The position numbers were made by a program, and so were the translations under genes. 64,000 nucleotides of DNA from Combretum micranthum. Its lineage: Eukaryota > Streptophyta > Magnoliopsida > Myrtales > Combretaceae. The stretch covers positions 124,001-188,000 of the forward strand of contig JAMXBD010001599.1 in NCBI GenBank assembly GCA_024138025.1, written 5' to 3'. Shown in pieces: positions 1 to 9,984 of the stretch. Position 1 is the stretch's first letter. Each line of letters begins with the position of its first letter. Under the pieces are notes generated by a model. The model did no database searches. It saw only the letters and a list, made by a program, of their open reading frames with translations, and was not told the origin of the DNA.

Positions 1-2774
1 TTTAATCTTGAAACTGAAAAAAGGTAGCCTTAGCATTGAGTTTCAGTTTAATACACACACACACACATATAAAGAGAGAGGGAGATCCATCAAAAGTTCT
101 TTTTTTTTTTTCATCAACAAATTTAGGCATGTCATTAATGTAATTATGCTAAGCCATAAATATTATAAGTCATTATTTCAAAATTAGATATGAATGAATT
201 CAAAAATAAAATGTTACTTGTTTTTATTAATAAAAAAGAAAAATTGAATACATCAGTTAATTTTAAGTTTATCTAATATAATTAAGATATTTTAAATTTT
301 TAAATAATAATAGAAATTTTATTTCTTTGAATGTTGTCAAAATAATATATACAAGCTAGATTAAAAGTATAAAAAAAAATCAATAAGCATCACAAATTTA
401 AAATTTTAAAAAGAAAAAAATAATTTGCTTAATATTACAACTTGGACTTTCTAATATTACCCATTGTAATTTTTATATATTATAGTTCTTGTAATAGAAT
501 ATGCTATTTAATTAAACGCATAAAAAATTACTACAAAGAGATTCACAACCTTAGATTGTGACCTCAAGATAGATATTGAGAGCAAATAAAATTTTTGTTG
601 CATAAACTTTTAAGTAACAAAATTACAAAATTTTGATGCAATTAGATCTTTTTCGTGTAATGATATATTACATGATTTCATGGTGTTTTTTTTTTTTTTT
701 AAAGTGCCTTGAGTGGTTTCTCACTGCTCACTAGCTTTAGTGGTGCTGGTTAATGAGTCCAAAGAGACTTACAATATTTCAATAAAATGGTAGTTTTTCA
801 TCAAGATCAATCATATACAATTCCCTTTTTTACTTTAAAATGAAATGTAAAATAGTTGGAAAAAAATTGCTAATAAAATGTTTCTCCAATAAAACACATA
901 CATAAAAATACATAAATATCGTTTTCTATTTGACATTTGTTCACTAGGTACTCGATAACATTATTATTAATGAAATTTAATTTTTCGAATAACAAGCGTT
1001 CAGAAGTATAAAGCTTTTTGAAAAAGGTAAGTAATAGGTAAATGCAATTTTGATTTTTCCTCTGCTGCACTAGTGAAAATTTTGAAATTGAAAAAAATCT
1101 TCCTTTACTAATAAATAATAAGTAATGTAATTGTTATAGCATTAATATATAAATAAAAACAACCGAACAATCCCTTATCCATTGGTTATTTGATTATGTG
1201 TTTTTTAAATGCCTTAGCTCTTACACCAATTTCACACCATACTTTAAAATAAAATCCTAATGGGATTTGACCCATATTGGATTTGGAGCCAAAATTAATT
1301 TAGTGCGGATTTGATTTGAAATAAAGTTAAATGATGATGAATAAGATTTATAGGATAATGGCAGACCAAATATTTTATTTTAATTTTTAATAATTTGATA
1401 CCGCATCTTTAGATTTTGGTAAATTAAAATTTGTATATCCAAAGTACATACAATCTAATGTCTTTATTAAATAATATGATAATAGATATTTATTTTGATT
1501 AAGAGATAATAGTAGATCGAGTGTTTATACTTTCTCTTTTTTGCTATAATTTGCCAAAAGCTAAAGATGCAGCACTAAATTGCAAAAGAATTGATGGGAA
1601 AAAGAAATTAATATTATTAATTTTTTGAAAAAATTGCAAAAATATCATTAAGACGAAAATACTCTCAATTTTAGACAAGTTAGCCTCGTTTCTTGAATAA
1701 ACATGGTAGTAAGTGGTAGATACGAGATTAAATATAATAAAATGATCTCATTTCTCCAAGTAACAAGGTTATGTACCTAGCTCACCACCGTTTGGTCCTT
1801 CATCTCCTGCATCCTTTCATATTAGAGTACTCACCCTCAAAACTAATAGCTTCTCGAATGTTGAAGCTCCTAATTTGTTTAGAATCACGTCCCCTAACCC
1901 CCATCTTAGGCTTTTCTGGCTTCTCTTCTTCTATGAGTTAATCAAATATGAATTTGTGAATGATAGAACAAATTTAAAATAAAAGAAAATAATAAAAATC
2001 AAATAAACAAAATAAAATGAACCCATCCTTATAAAATGTAAAAAAAAAAAAAAAGCATGTTTTTGTAGTAACCAACATTGGTGTGTTGCATGATATCATG
2101 ATAAATGTATAAGCATGTTATCTAATGGAATGAGGATTGAAGAGTAAAACCAAGAGGAGAAGGAGAGTTGAAATTGATGATAGCAAAGAATTAAGGGATA
2201 TCATGATCTAATTGAAACCTAGAGGAGAAGAAACCTCATATTCTTCGTCATTGTCTGCAGAAACAAACAAACAAAAGAGGAATGGAGGATAGCAGGGAAC
2301 TATACGAAGACGAGGTTGTCTAATAAATGCCATCCTCGTCTCTTGAAGAGATGATGTTAATGTGCCTAAAATTTGGATTATTTTCATTCCAATAGTATTT
2401 TCATAATTTTTTTAAATATATAATATTAATTTGCTTTTCTCAAAAAACGATAGGTTTTTTCCTTGAACAAGCAAAAAAAATTACAGTTAAGCATTTGGTC
2501 TACTGTTATTTTATCGTTAAAATAAATGTTCATCAAATTATTACTTAATATGGATATTGAATCACATATAGAGGTGGAATACGAGCCAAGCTGAGCTAAT
2601 TTGGCTCGAACCTTACCTGCTTTAGCATGTGGGCTAAATAGGCCGACCCACAAGTTAAATTGATTTTTTTTGAATTTCTATTTTTTATGTTAATTTGTAT
2701 GTATATTAAAATGTTAATGTATTTTAAAGTTATATATATATGTGATTAATTTTATTACTATATTAATTACTTGT
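1..2774. other. AT-rich non-genic interval
   Basis: No coding region is supported on either strand. The sequence is very AT-rich with many homopolymer runs and a short CA microsatellite at about 51-66. At about 2,568-2,645 there is a short GC-richer patch built of GAGCC/GGCTC words, which resembles the end of a hAT-type MITE; a similar patch lies at 8,060-8,225. The last bases, CTTGT at 2,770-2,774, are the left target-site duplication of the copia element that starts at 2,775. Confidence 0.6.
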
Positions 2775-3596
2775 TGTTAGGAGAAAACCTAACCTTAATC
2801 ACGATAATAAACAAAACCGATTAATCACACAATTAATCGACCCGTGATCAGAAATTAAATCTCCTCTTGCCAAAGCGATAAACAATAAAACAATGAGGAA
2901 TTATAAAACACATAACACAAGGATATAACATGGAAAACCCAATGCGAGAAAAACCATAGGACCAACAACGCTCAAATCTTCTACTATAAATAATATAATG
3001 GGATCACAACAGAGTTTTTCTCACTAGATCTGTCTAGTAGATCTCATAATTCTTTACTACAACTAGTGGATTACAAACAGGAGCAAGATTTTTTTTTTTC
3101 TTCTAGAGTTTCACACTCTGGGATTTCCTTCAATTTTCTCTCTTTCTCTCTTTAGATCTCTTTATCTAGGCTTGAGAAGATGCGCAACACTTGTTCCTTA
3201 CAAACCCTAATATAATAAGGAGAATATATATGCAACAACACAAGGAAAACTAACAGACACTCAAGGCTGACACAACATAAACCAAGGCTAGCGACGTGGG
3301 GGCAGCGTTGAAATGCCGCTGCTCTAGAACCAACGTATGTTGGCTTGTACAGCGGCAGTGTAACCCCCTACGCCGGCGACGTAACCCCCAACATGGTGGT
3401 GTTCACGCCAGTGTATCCTCTTCGGAGCTCTCGACAAGAATTTTACAAATTCCTCCGCTGGTTAGTATTATATGTCGGCCGGGTGTAATGTAGGTATACA
3501 TGTCCAAACGTCCTTTGATGCAAAAATTCTCCTTATCCCAAGTCCTCTTCCAAGTATATGTCCTATACTTAGGATATCCTTGATTTGAATGTTCTC

Positions 3597-3632
<36 letters not shown>

Positions 3633-3770
3633 CATATTTAGGATCTCGTTGTTCAAAGCGTGTTGGTCCAATTTCTATTTTAATTCCATAGTCTTCTAAA
3701 TAAATATCCGATATATATTTAGACTTCCTTTGGTTATAGACCCATATAAGTTGGATCTATAACCCCAACA
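2775..3770 (-). repeat. Copia 3' LTR (996 bp)
   Basis: Starts TGTTAGGAG and ends ACCCCAACA on the plus strand. It aligns along its length with 6,129-7,062. Differences include a TA microsatellite of about 28 bp (around 3,600-3,628) that is shorter in the other copy, and a longer GC-rich tract at 3,290-3,480 rich in GCCG/CGGC words. Since the element is on the minus strand, this is its downstream LTR. Confidence 0.92.
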
Positions 3771-3782
3771 ATCTCCCCCTCC
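3771..3782 (-). other. Copia polypurine tract
   Basis: Minus strand reads GGAGGGGGAGAT directly against the LTR. This position and composition are those of the plus-strand DNA primer of LTR retrotransposons. Confidence 0.85.
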
Positions 3783-3916
3783 AACTCATATGGGGGTTAT
3801 CCCCAATCCTGCTACCTTCCCTTAGCACATTTTGTCATATTGAAAACTTTCACAACCAGCTTTTACCTTGTTCCTTGATTGTGAGCTCTTATCATCAATC
3901 TTCACCCATCTGTTCT

Positions 3917-4132
3917 TTAGAGATCCCTTGCCCTAGGCAATTTCACCAAGTCAATTTTCCTGTTCTCATGTAAGGATTTTAGTCCATCTTGCATGGCTCT
4001 AACCTTTCTTGACTTCTCCTTATTTTTCATGGCTTTTTGATAATCATCTGACTCTCTCCCATCAGTGAGTATCTCATACTCATCTGGACTAAATCTAACT
4101 GATGGTCTTCTATCTTTTGCAGATCTACTCAT
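3917..4132 (-). pseudogene. Copia pol remnant (integrase-RT linker)
   Basis: A 71-residue open stretch contains RRPSVRFSPDEYEILTDG and then a segment with AMQDGLKSLHEN and LVKLP. In full copia polyproteins these motifs lie between the integrase and the reverse transcriptase (the region ending in the AMxxExxSLxxNxTWxLVxLP-type motif). Here the preceding integrase core and the following RT are both absent, so this is the right-hand edge of a large internal deletion. The identification rests on motif recognition, not on a search. Confidence 0.75.
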
Positions 4133-4229
4133 CTCAAACTATTGATGAGGCTTTCCGGATTCTTTAACTTAACCTCCCCTCATTTCTATCATCATTAGAA
4201 CCTCTATGTGAGAGTATAAGATTTACATC

Positions 4230-4612
4230 TCATTTACTTAGTTTTACTGACATTAAGTAAAGGATGTTCTTCTTCTTTCCTTTTGCCATATTGAGAGAAC
4301 CTTTGGCGAACTTCCATCTTCCTTCACTAAAGTAGCTACTATAGCCATCATCATCAAGCTTTCCTATAGATATAAGGTTAAGCCGGATATCTAGAATATG
4401 TCTAACATCTCTAAGAGTGAGCCTGCAACCTGTGTTAGTCTTTAAAACTATGTTTCCAATGGCAATAATCTTGGATTTACCATCATTTCTCATCTGACAT
4501 TACTAAAATTACCAGCAGTGTAGGTTGAGAATAACTCACCATGTGAAGTCACATGGAAGGAGGCACAAGAATCAATAACCCAGTCACCATCATAACTTGC
4601 AAAGCTAACACA
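4230..4612 (-). pseudogene. Copia protease and GAG-pre-integrase remnant
   Basis: Reading the minus strand downward from 4,612, the frame gives CVSFASYDGDWVIDSCASFH, then a stretch with VTSHGELFSTY and, after a frame change near 4,490, a GAG-pre-integrase-like part with LTLRDVRHILDIRLNLISIGKL. DSCAS stands at the place of the aspartic-protease motif DSGAS; the Gly to Cys change would probably inactivate it. The TRIM insertion at 4,618 separates this part from the zinc-knuckle region of the same polyprotein. Confidence 0.85.
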
Positions 4613-4617
4613 CTTCT

Positions 4618-4808
4618 TGTTAGGGTGCAAGTGTGAGAATTCCACATAGGAAAGATGGGACTTATGTAAAGAGTTTATAAGAGGGAAGACCCAATAATCC
4701 ATTGCCTTAAGGTTTTGGTTATAGATGGTGTCAAAAGCCCATTTGTGCAATCCTTCACAAAGCCCATTGGATTTCTCCCCATTATAGGCATACTCTAGAT
4801 CCCTAACA
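4618..4808 (+). repeat. TRIM 5' LTR
   Basis: 191 bp, TGTTAGGG to CCCTAACA, clearly alignable with 5,022-5,213 with scattered substitutions, which indicates an old insertion. Confidence 0.92.
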
Positions 4809-4810
4809 AT

Positions 4811-4822
4811 TGGTATCAAAGC
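4811..4822 (+). other. TRIM primer binding site
   Basis: TGGTATCAAAGC lies two bases after the 5' LTR. It differs at one position from TGGTATCAGAGC, the common complement of the 3' end of initiator tRNA-Met. Confidence 0.88.
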
Positions 4823-5010
4823 TGATGGTTAGGCTGGAAATCTCCCATTGTTGGCCTACCATGTGGAAAGAAGATATTTATGGTATGACTCGTTTGTAAA
4901 ACCCATGGTGAGTAGGTGGAGACCACTCACAAAGCGGGTTTAGTGGAGTTAGTTTGACAAACTCTTGTTTAAGAGGAGTATGGCCTATCCCATTATGGAG
5001 ACTCACACTT

Positions 5011-5021
5011 GAGAGGGAGAT
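5011..5021 (+). other. TRIM polypurine tract
   Basis: GAGAGGGAGAT lies directly before the 3' LTR. Confidence 0.85.
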
Positions 5022-5213
5022 TGTTAGAGTGCAAGTGTGAGAATCCCACATGAGAAATATGAAACTTATGTGAAGAGTTTATGAGAGGGAAGACCCATTA
5101 ACCCATTGCCTTAAGGTTTGGGGTTATAGATGGTGTCAAAAGCCCATTTATGCAATCCTTCACAAAGCTCATTGGATTTCTCCTAATTATAGGCATACTC
5201 CAGATCCCTAACA
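5022..5213 (+). repeat. TRIM 3' LTR
   Basis: 192 bp, TGTTAGAG to CCCTAACA, direct repeat of 4,618-4,808. Confidence 0.92.
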
Positions 5214-5218
5214 CTTCT

Positions 5219-6110
5219 CATCCCAGGAAATGACGATCTCATCATCTCCTGCTGCTACTACAACTGTAGTGTCTCCATCCTTTTCATCACCTCTACCTTT
5301 CTCTTTCTTTCAGAGATTGCACTCTCTCTTCATGTGACCTGGCTTTTCACAATAGTAGCATTTGGGATCTTTCTTTCCTCTTGACTTAGACTTTCCCTTG
5401 GATTTCTCATATCTATCATCTTCATCGGATGATCTTCTATACCTGTTTCTATCATTCCTTTCTGGCTTATCAGTAACAAGTACCCTAGAATCAGATCCAG
5501 TATCAAGATCCTTCCTCCTAGCCTCTTCATTCATCAGGCTGTCCTTCACCATTGCAAGAGTGAGCATTCCCTATAGGGTAGAGTTAACAGACATAACTAG
5601 TGTCTCCTAACTATCAAACAAGGAACTCAGTAATAACAATGCTTGGATCTCATTATTAAGCACCAGCTTCATGGCAAACAACTGATTCACAAGCCCTTGA
5701 AAATCATTCAAGTGTTCTGTCATGTTGGATCCATCTCTGTATTTCAAATTTACAGCTCCCATAATCAATGAGTTTTTATTCAAGGTCGTTTGCCTCTCAT
5801 ACATAAATTCTAACTTCCTCCATAGGACATCTGCTCTCGTTTATTAGGCCACATGTTGATATACACTATGATCCATCCATTGTCAGACATAACTGACCGT
5901 TTTCCTATGCATGATTATCTAATCAACATCAAATTTGTCATGTGGCTTTGCATCATCACTACCCAAAGGTAAATAGATCTTTGCAAATACAACATATCCT
6001 CCAACATAGATTTCCATATGGAATAATTTGTTGAATTCAGTTTGATTATTGTACCTAATGATTCTACGATATTTATGTTGCAATAAAAACCCTAATTTTC
6101 TTTTTGAAAC
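5219..6110 (-). pseudogene. Copia gag remnant with zinc knuckle
   Basis: Minus-strand frames give a UBN2-type gag region (5,607-5,804: NMTEHLNDFQGLVNQL) and then a basic region (5,310-5,567) ending in the CCHC zinc knuckle CYYCEKPGHMKREC. Between 5,280 and 5,219 the frame continues as an acidic linker towards the protease, cut by the TRIM. Stops and frame changes (for example around 5,570-5,607 and 5,805-5,880) show decay. In an active element gag forms the virus-like particle that packages the RNA. Confidence 0.88.
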
Positions 6111-6114
6111 CCCG

Positions 6115-6126
6115 GCTCTGATACCA
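6115..6126 (-). other. Copia primer binding site (tRNA-iMet)
   Basis: The minus strand reads TGGTATCAGAGC two bases inside the LTR that begins at 6,129. This is the classic complement of initiator tRNA-Met used by plant copia elements, and it fixes the element's orientation. Confidence 0.93.
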
Positions 6127-6128
6127 CT

Positions 6129-7062
6129 TGTAAGGAGAAAGCCTAACCCTAATCACGATAGTAAACAAAACCGATTAATTAACTTGTGATCAAAAGTTAA
6201 ATCTCCTCTTGCCAAAGTGATAAACAATAAAAATAATGCGGAATTATAAAATATATAACACCAGGATATAAAGTGGAAAACCTAATGTAGGAAAAACCAC
6301 GGGACCAACAGCGCTCAAATCTTCCACTATAAATAATATAATGGGATTACAACAGAGTTTTTCTCTCACTAGATCTGTCTAGTGGATCTCACAATTCTTC
6401 ACCACAACAGGTGGATTACAAATAAAAGCAAGATTTTTTTCTTCTAGAGTTTCATACTCTAGGATTTCCCTCACTTTTCTCACTTTCTCTCTCTAAATCT
6501 CTCTATCTAGGCTTGAGAAGAGGCACACCACTTGTTCTTTACAAACCCTAATACAATAAAGAGAATATATATGCAACAACACAAGGAAAACCAACAAATA
6601 CTCAAGGCTGACACAACATAAACCAAGGTTGGCAACATGGGGGCGGCCTTGAAATGCTGTTGTTCTGGAACCAACATACGTTAGTTTGTACACCAGCGGT
6701 GTTCATGCCGGTGTAGCCTCTTTAAAGCTCTTGGCAAGAATTGTGCAAATTTTCATGTTAGCTAATAATATATGCAAGCCGATGGTGTATTATCTCTGTT
6801 TGCAAGTGTACATGTCTAAAGTTCCTTATATACAAAAATTCTCCTTATCCTAAGTCCTCTTCCAAGTATATGTTCTATACTTAGGATATCCTTGATCTGA
6901 ATGATTTCTAAATATATATAACCATTTATTTAGGATCTCTTTGCTCAAAGCATGCTGATCTAATTTCTACTTTAATTTCAAAGTCTTCTAAATATATATC
7001 CGACATATATTTAGGCTCCTTTTAGTTATAGACCCATATAAATTGGATCTATAACCACAACA
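6129..7062 (-). repeat. Copia 5' LTR (934 bp)
   Basis: TGTAAGGAG to ACCACAACA on the plus strand, aligned with 2,775-3,770. As the upstream LTR of a minus-strand element it would hold the promoter. It ends 25 bp before the start codon of the LRR-kinase fragment at 7,088, but transcription from it would run away from that fragment. Confidence 0.92.
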
Positions 7063-7087
7063 CTTGTATATAAAATAAGTTTAAAAG

Positions 7088-7420
7088 ATGATGTTGCGAT
7101 GTCCTTGCTTACTTGGAATCATTCTTGTGTTCGGATCAAGTTACTTTTTGTTAGTAGTCAGTTTAATCAACTTACAGACCAGAAGTCAATTTGTCCATTT
7201 ATTAATATTGTTAATTTGATCAATTTGTCTATCTCTCAACTGTTATGAATTTATGTGTGCTCGTTCTTTATCTATCCAACAATTTTCACTAAATGATCTA
7301 TTTTTTTGCAGTGGAAGCATTGGTAGATGTTTACGATAAGCTTAACCATCCGTTCAGGCGACTTCCTTGGAAGAGAGGTGATCCGTGCACATCCAATTGG
7401 ACGGGGTGGTAGATGTCGTC
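7088..7420 (+). pseudogene. 5' fragment of an LRR receptor-like kinase gene
   Basis: Two exon-like pieces. An ATG at 7,088 opens a hydrophobic leader of signal-peptide type (MMLRCPCLLGIILVFG, then a hydrophobic SSYFLLVVS). After an intron-like AT-rich gap, an acceptor TTTTTTTGCAG at about 7,300-7,310 leads into VEALVDVYDKLNHPFRRLPW followed by KRGDPCTSNWTG. The latter is the LRRNT_2 cap of plant LRR receptor kinases of the At1g06840 group, where RGDPC(T/N)SNWTG is typical. After WTG the frame meets a stop at about 7,411, and no leucine-rich repeats, membrane segment or kinase domain follow. I call it a truncated relic. Identification is from motif recall. Confidence 0.6.
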
Positions 7421-9080
7421 GTATTGTTGAATTGTATGTGAATTTTGTTTATATTCATTTTTTGATACTGGACTTTTCATAATATATATACTTCACTTGG
7501 ACCGGAGCAGGTCCTAAAAAGGCTCCAGTATAGGGCGAAGTACTGTCCCTCCCGAAATATTAAACCAAATAGTAGGGGAGATGAAGACCCTATACCGCCC
7601 AATCCATGGCCTGTAATGATTGAGTTTTGATCCGAAATATACACACATAGCCTAGGATTGGAACATATGGGGAAATGAAGGGGACTCCCCCAGATCCTCA
7701 TAGGTGAAAATTGCATGAGATTCCTGTGTTTAAATTTTGTATTTTAGATGATTTTCAAAGTACTTTTTAAACACTAGGTTTGTTGACTTGATTGAATTTC
7801 TTTGGTTTATTAGTACCTCGTTCATTATCTAGGACTTGTTGAATTTGATAGCATGCATGTTAGATTAACATTTTTATAATTATGGTCTGTAGGATGTTAA
7901 AAGAAATACCGAGTTTTGGCTTTGTGAGTGGCTATTTTGTTATGGAAAAAAAAAGAGTCGCTATTGTGTTGATTGCAAACAAGGTGTAAATCAATATATA
8001 ATTCAGTTTTATTATATTCTTCTTCTTCTTAAGCTTTTTTTCTTTCTTTTTTTTTCCTCTTTGGCTCGGCTCGCCAGCCAATCTGGTCCATCACGAGCTA
8101 GCTCCCTTTGAACTACGAGTTAAATAGACTAGATTAATTTGGCCAATTTTAAACTGTCAAAAAAATTTTGTCGCTGCCCTTTTTTTAAACAAGTAAACAG
8201 GCCTAACTCGCAGGCCATAACCTACATGCTCAGCACAAATCGCATATACTTTGAAATTACAATCATTAATAATTAAATTGTCAAAAATTGAAAGTACAAA
8301 TACTTAACTTACTATGGTTTTAAATTTTTAAGTATTGGAAATTATGTCAAAATGTATCAATATTTTGTTACTCTAATTTAAGATATTAATGTTTTGGATA
8401 GTTAAAATGAGGAATTAACGTTTAAAAGTAAATTTATTTAAGGTATTAATATTTGAGTAGTGAAAAGAGGAAATTATTCATTCATGTTGTTTTTTCTTTT
8501 GTTATCTTTTTGTGCTTTTTTCCTTCCATTTGGGTATGGAGGGAATTCTGAAACAATGAAATTATGATATGATTAACTGATTCTCACTATTTTTCTAGAA
8601 ACTGGTTAGAAGAGCTAAGAAACTATAGTATAAAAGCCTTCGCTTGTTCGATTTGATTGGAATTTTCATGAGGGGTATTAATAATGGAGAGCATATGAAA
8701 TAAAAAATTTTGACCCCTTTTTTCTTTTTTACTGTAGATCGAGTCGGTGCGTGAGGCTTCAAAGTGTTAAATGTATCTTTTGACTAATTATAATAAATAA
8801 AATAAATTATAATGAAAATATAAATAAAAATCAATACTTTGCCATGTTAGAAATAAAAAATGATAAGATGCCATGTCAAACGACACATGTCACACCATGT
8901 AAGACCCACCCAATATTTTTCCTGTTAAATGAGGTACCAAAAATAGTATCAATACGAAATTAAACTTTAAATTTGGAAAGTTTAGGTACCAAATCCGATA
9001 TCAACCTTATTAAATAAGAAGTTTTTCATTGTTTTATATATTTAGCTTTGTATATTTGACATTTTATAAATACTAATATA
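7421..9080. other. Non-genic interval with repeat debris
   Basis: No supported gene. A 79-codon minus-strand open stretch at 7,477-7,716 has no recognisable domain. At about 8,060-8,225 a patch with GGCTCGGCTCGCCAGCC and CGAGTTAAAT resembles the termini of a hAT-like MITE. At 8,290-8,470 there are units like TTATTTAAGGTATTAA that also form the foldback repeat at 27.2-27.7 kb. Confidence 0.5.
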
Positions 9081-9240
9081 AGGTTAATTTCACTTGCGAA
9101 ACCTGAACTTTTCGATTTTAATAAAATTATATTAAACCAAATTTCAATACAAGAAAATACTCAAACTTTTTAAATCTTTTACCCATGGTACTTATGAATG
9201 AATTTTATCTATTTTTTCATTTAACTACTAAGAAGCGAAG
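9081..9240 (+). repeat. Inverted dispersed repeat C, left copy
   Basis: Contains CCTGAACTTTT, CAAACTTTTTAAA and CATGGTACTTATGAATGAA in this order. The reverse complement of 17,480-17,660 shows the same blocks in the same order with roughly two thirds of bases matching by eye. It may be one TIR of an old large element or simply a diverged dispersed repeat. Confidence 0.5.
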
Positions 9241-9902
9241 CTTATTAAAATATTGTATTTTTTTTCCACATTAGCATTATTTTTATTCTTTTATAGTTTT
9301 TACCATCCCCTTCCCCCAGCTTCTTCTTCTTCTTAAAATTATTATAGAATTGTATAAGAATAAAAGATTTAAAGTAAAACTTACATCTTATTTACAATTC
9401 TCTATCTTAATTCCTAAGGTAATTTAGCCCTCCAATCACTTGCTTCCATAGTGGGTTCTCCAACGCCACCAATGTGCCTCTACCACCAGCTGCAGCCTAA
9501 CCTCTTTGTGGCATTAGTCTCCAATTACCATTACCCATCATCTAAATCCCCTTGAAAAAGAACAAACCTAGTACCAAGAAATCGATGTAAATCAATAAAA
9601 CCCCCTTTAATCAATAACCAAACATGATTTCGTCCAACTAGACAGAGAGGAAAAAACCCTGATTCTAAATTTTGGGACAAAAAGAAAACACCCCAAAAAG
9701 CAACCAATATCCCAAACAAACTTATGACACGATGATTTTTTGAGTACTTTAATGAAACAGCTTGTATAGACAACTCCTTTGATTTGATGGTGCTTATATA
9801 CATATCATAATGTTGCATCTTAAGATGTTTGCTTATTGGGCTAAGTATTCGATTGCATGGATCGCCATGCTGGCCCACCCAAAATGTGAGGGGATCTGGT
9901 AG
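9241..9902. other. Non-genic interval
   Basis: No supported gene. Open stretches on the minus strand at 9,531-9,878 and 9,833-10,150 have no recognisable domains, and the second crosses the left border of the 9,985-13,807 insertion. Confidence 0.5.
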
Positions 9903-9984
9903 GTGGACTCTAACGTCGTGTTTATCAACATGGAATTTAAACTCCCTTTGGATAGGTATGTAATTTTATTAATCTCACAGTGTC
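9903..9984 (+). repeat. Repeat B, left half (interrupted copy)
   Basis: GGACTCTAACG...ATGGAATTTAAACTCCCTTT...GGATAGGTATGT is nearly identical to 17,204-17,270. It continues after the insertion at 13,808 (TCCAATGG... then TTGTAAATTATATT), matching 17,280-17,350. The insertion of 9,985-13,807 therefore split an existing copy. Confidence 0.8.

Larger units (their letters stand above)
4618..5213 (+). mobile_element. TRIM element (596 bp)
   Basis: Terminal-repeat retrotransposon in miniature. Two LTRs of 191 and 192 bp (4,618-4,808 and 5,022-5,213), each starting TGTTAG and ending CCCTAACA, enclose a 213-bp non-coding core. A perfect 5-bp target duplication CTTCT lies at 4,613-4,617 and 5,214-5,218. 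The core starts with a tRNA-Met-type primer binding site and ends with a polypurine tract, so the element is on the plus strand, opposite to its copia host. It encodes no protein. It interrupts the host copia frame between the zinc knuckle and the protease; removing it makes the two sides of the polyprotein continuous. Confidence 0.93.
2775..7062 (-). mobile_element. Non-autonomous Ty1/copia LTR retrotransposon with nested TRIM
   Basis: A complete insertion seen directly. Two long direct repeats (2,775-3,770 and 6,129-7,062) begin TG and end CA, and are flanked by the perfect 5-bp duplication CTTGT at 2,770-2,774 and 7,063-7,067. The element reads on the minus strand: the primer binding site lies inside the high-coordinate LTR and the polypurine tract inside the low-coordinate one. 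The internal region is only about 2.36 kb, of which 596 bp is a nested TRIM. In minus-strand order it keeps gag with a zinc knuckle, the protease, the GAG-pre-integrase segment and a short piece from the integrase-RT linker. Integrase core, reverse transcriptase and RNase H are missing, so it would have needed another element's proteins. LTRs differ by several indels, so the insertion is not recent. Confidence 0.93.

Noticed and set aside
3600..3630. TA run as a regulatory element
   Set aside because: A simple (TA)n microsatellite that differs in length between the two LTRs of one element.
4490..4819. 109-codon minus-strand frame as one protein
   Set aside because: It is a chimera: its first 60 or so codons are antisense to the TRIM LTR and only the last part is copia protease.
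5362..5610. 82-codon plus-strand frame
   Set aside because: Antisense of the copia gag zinc-knuckle region.
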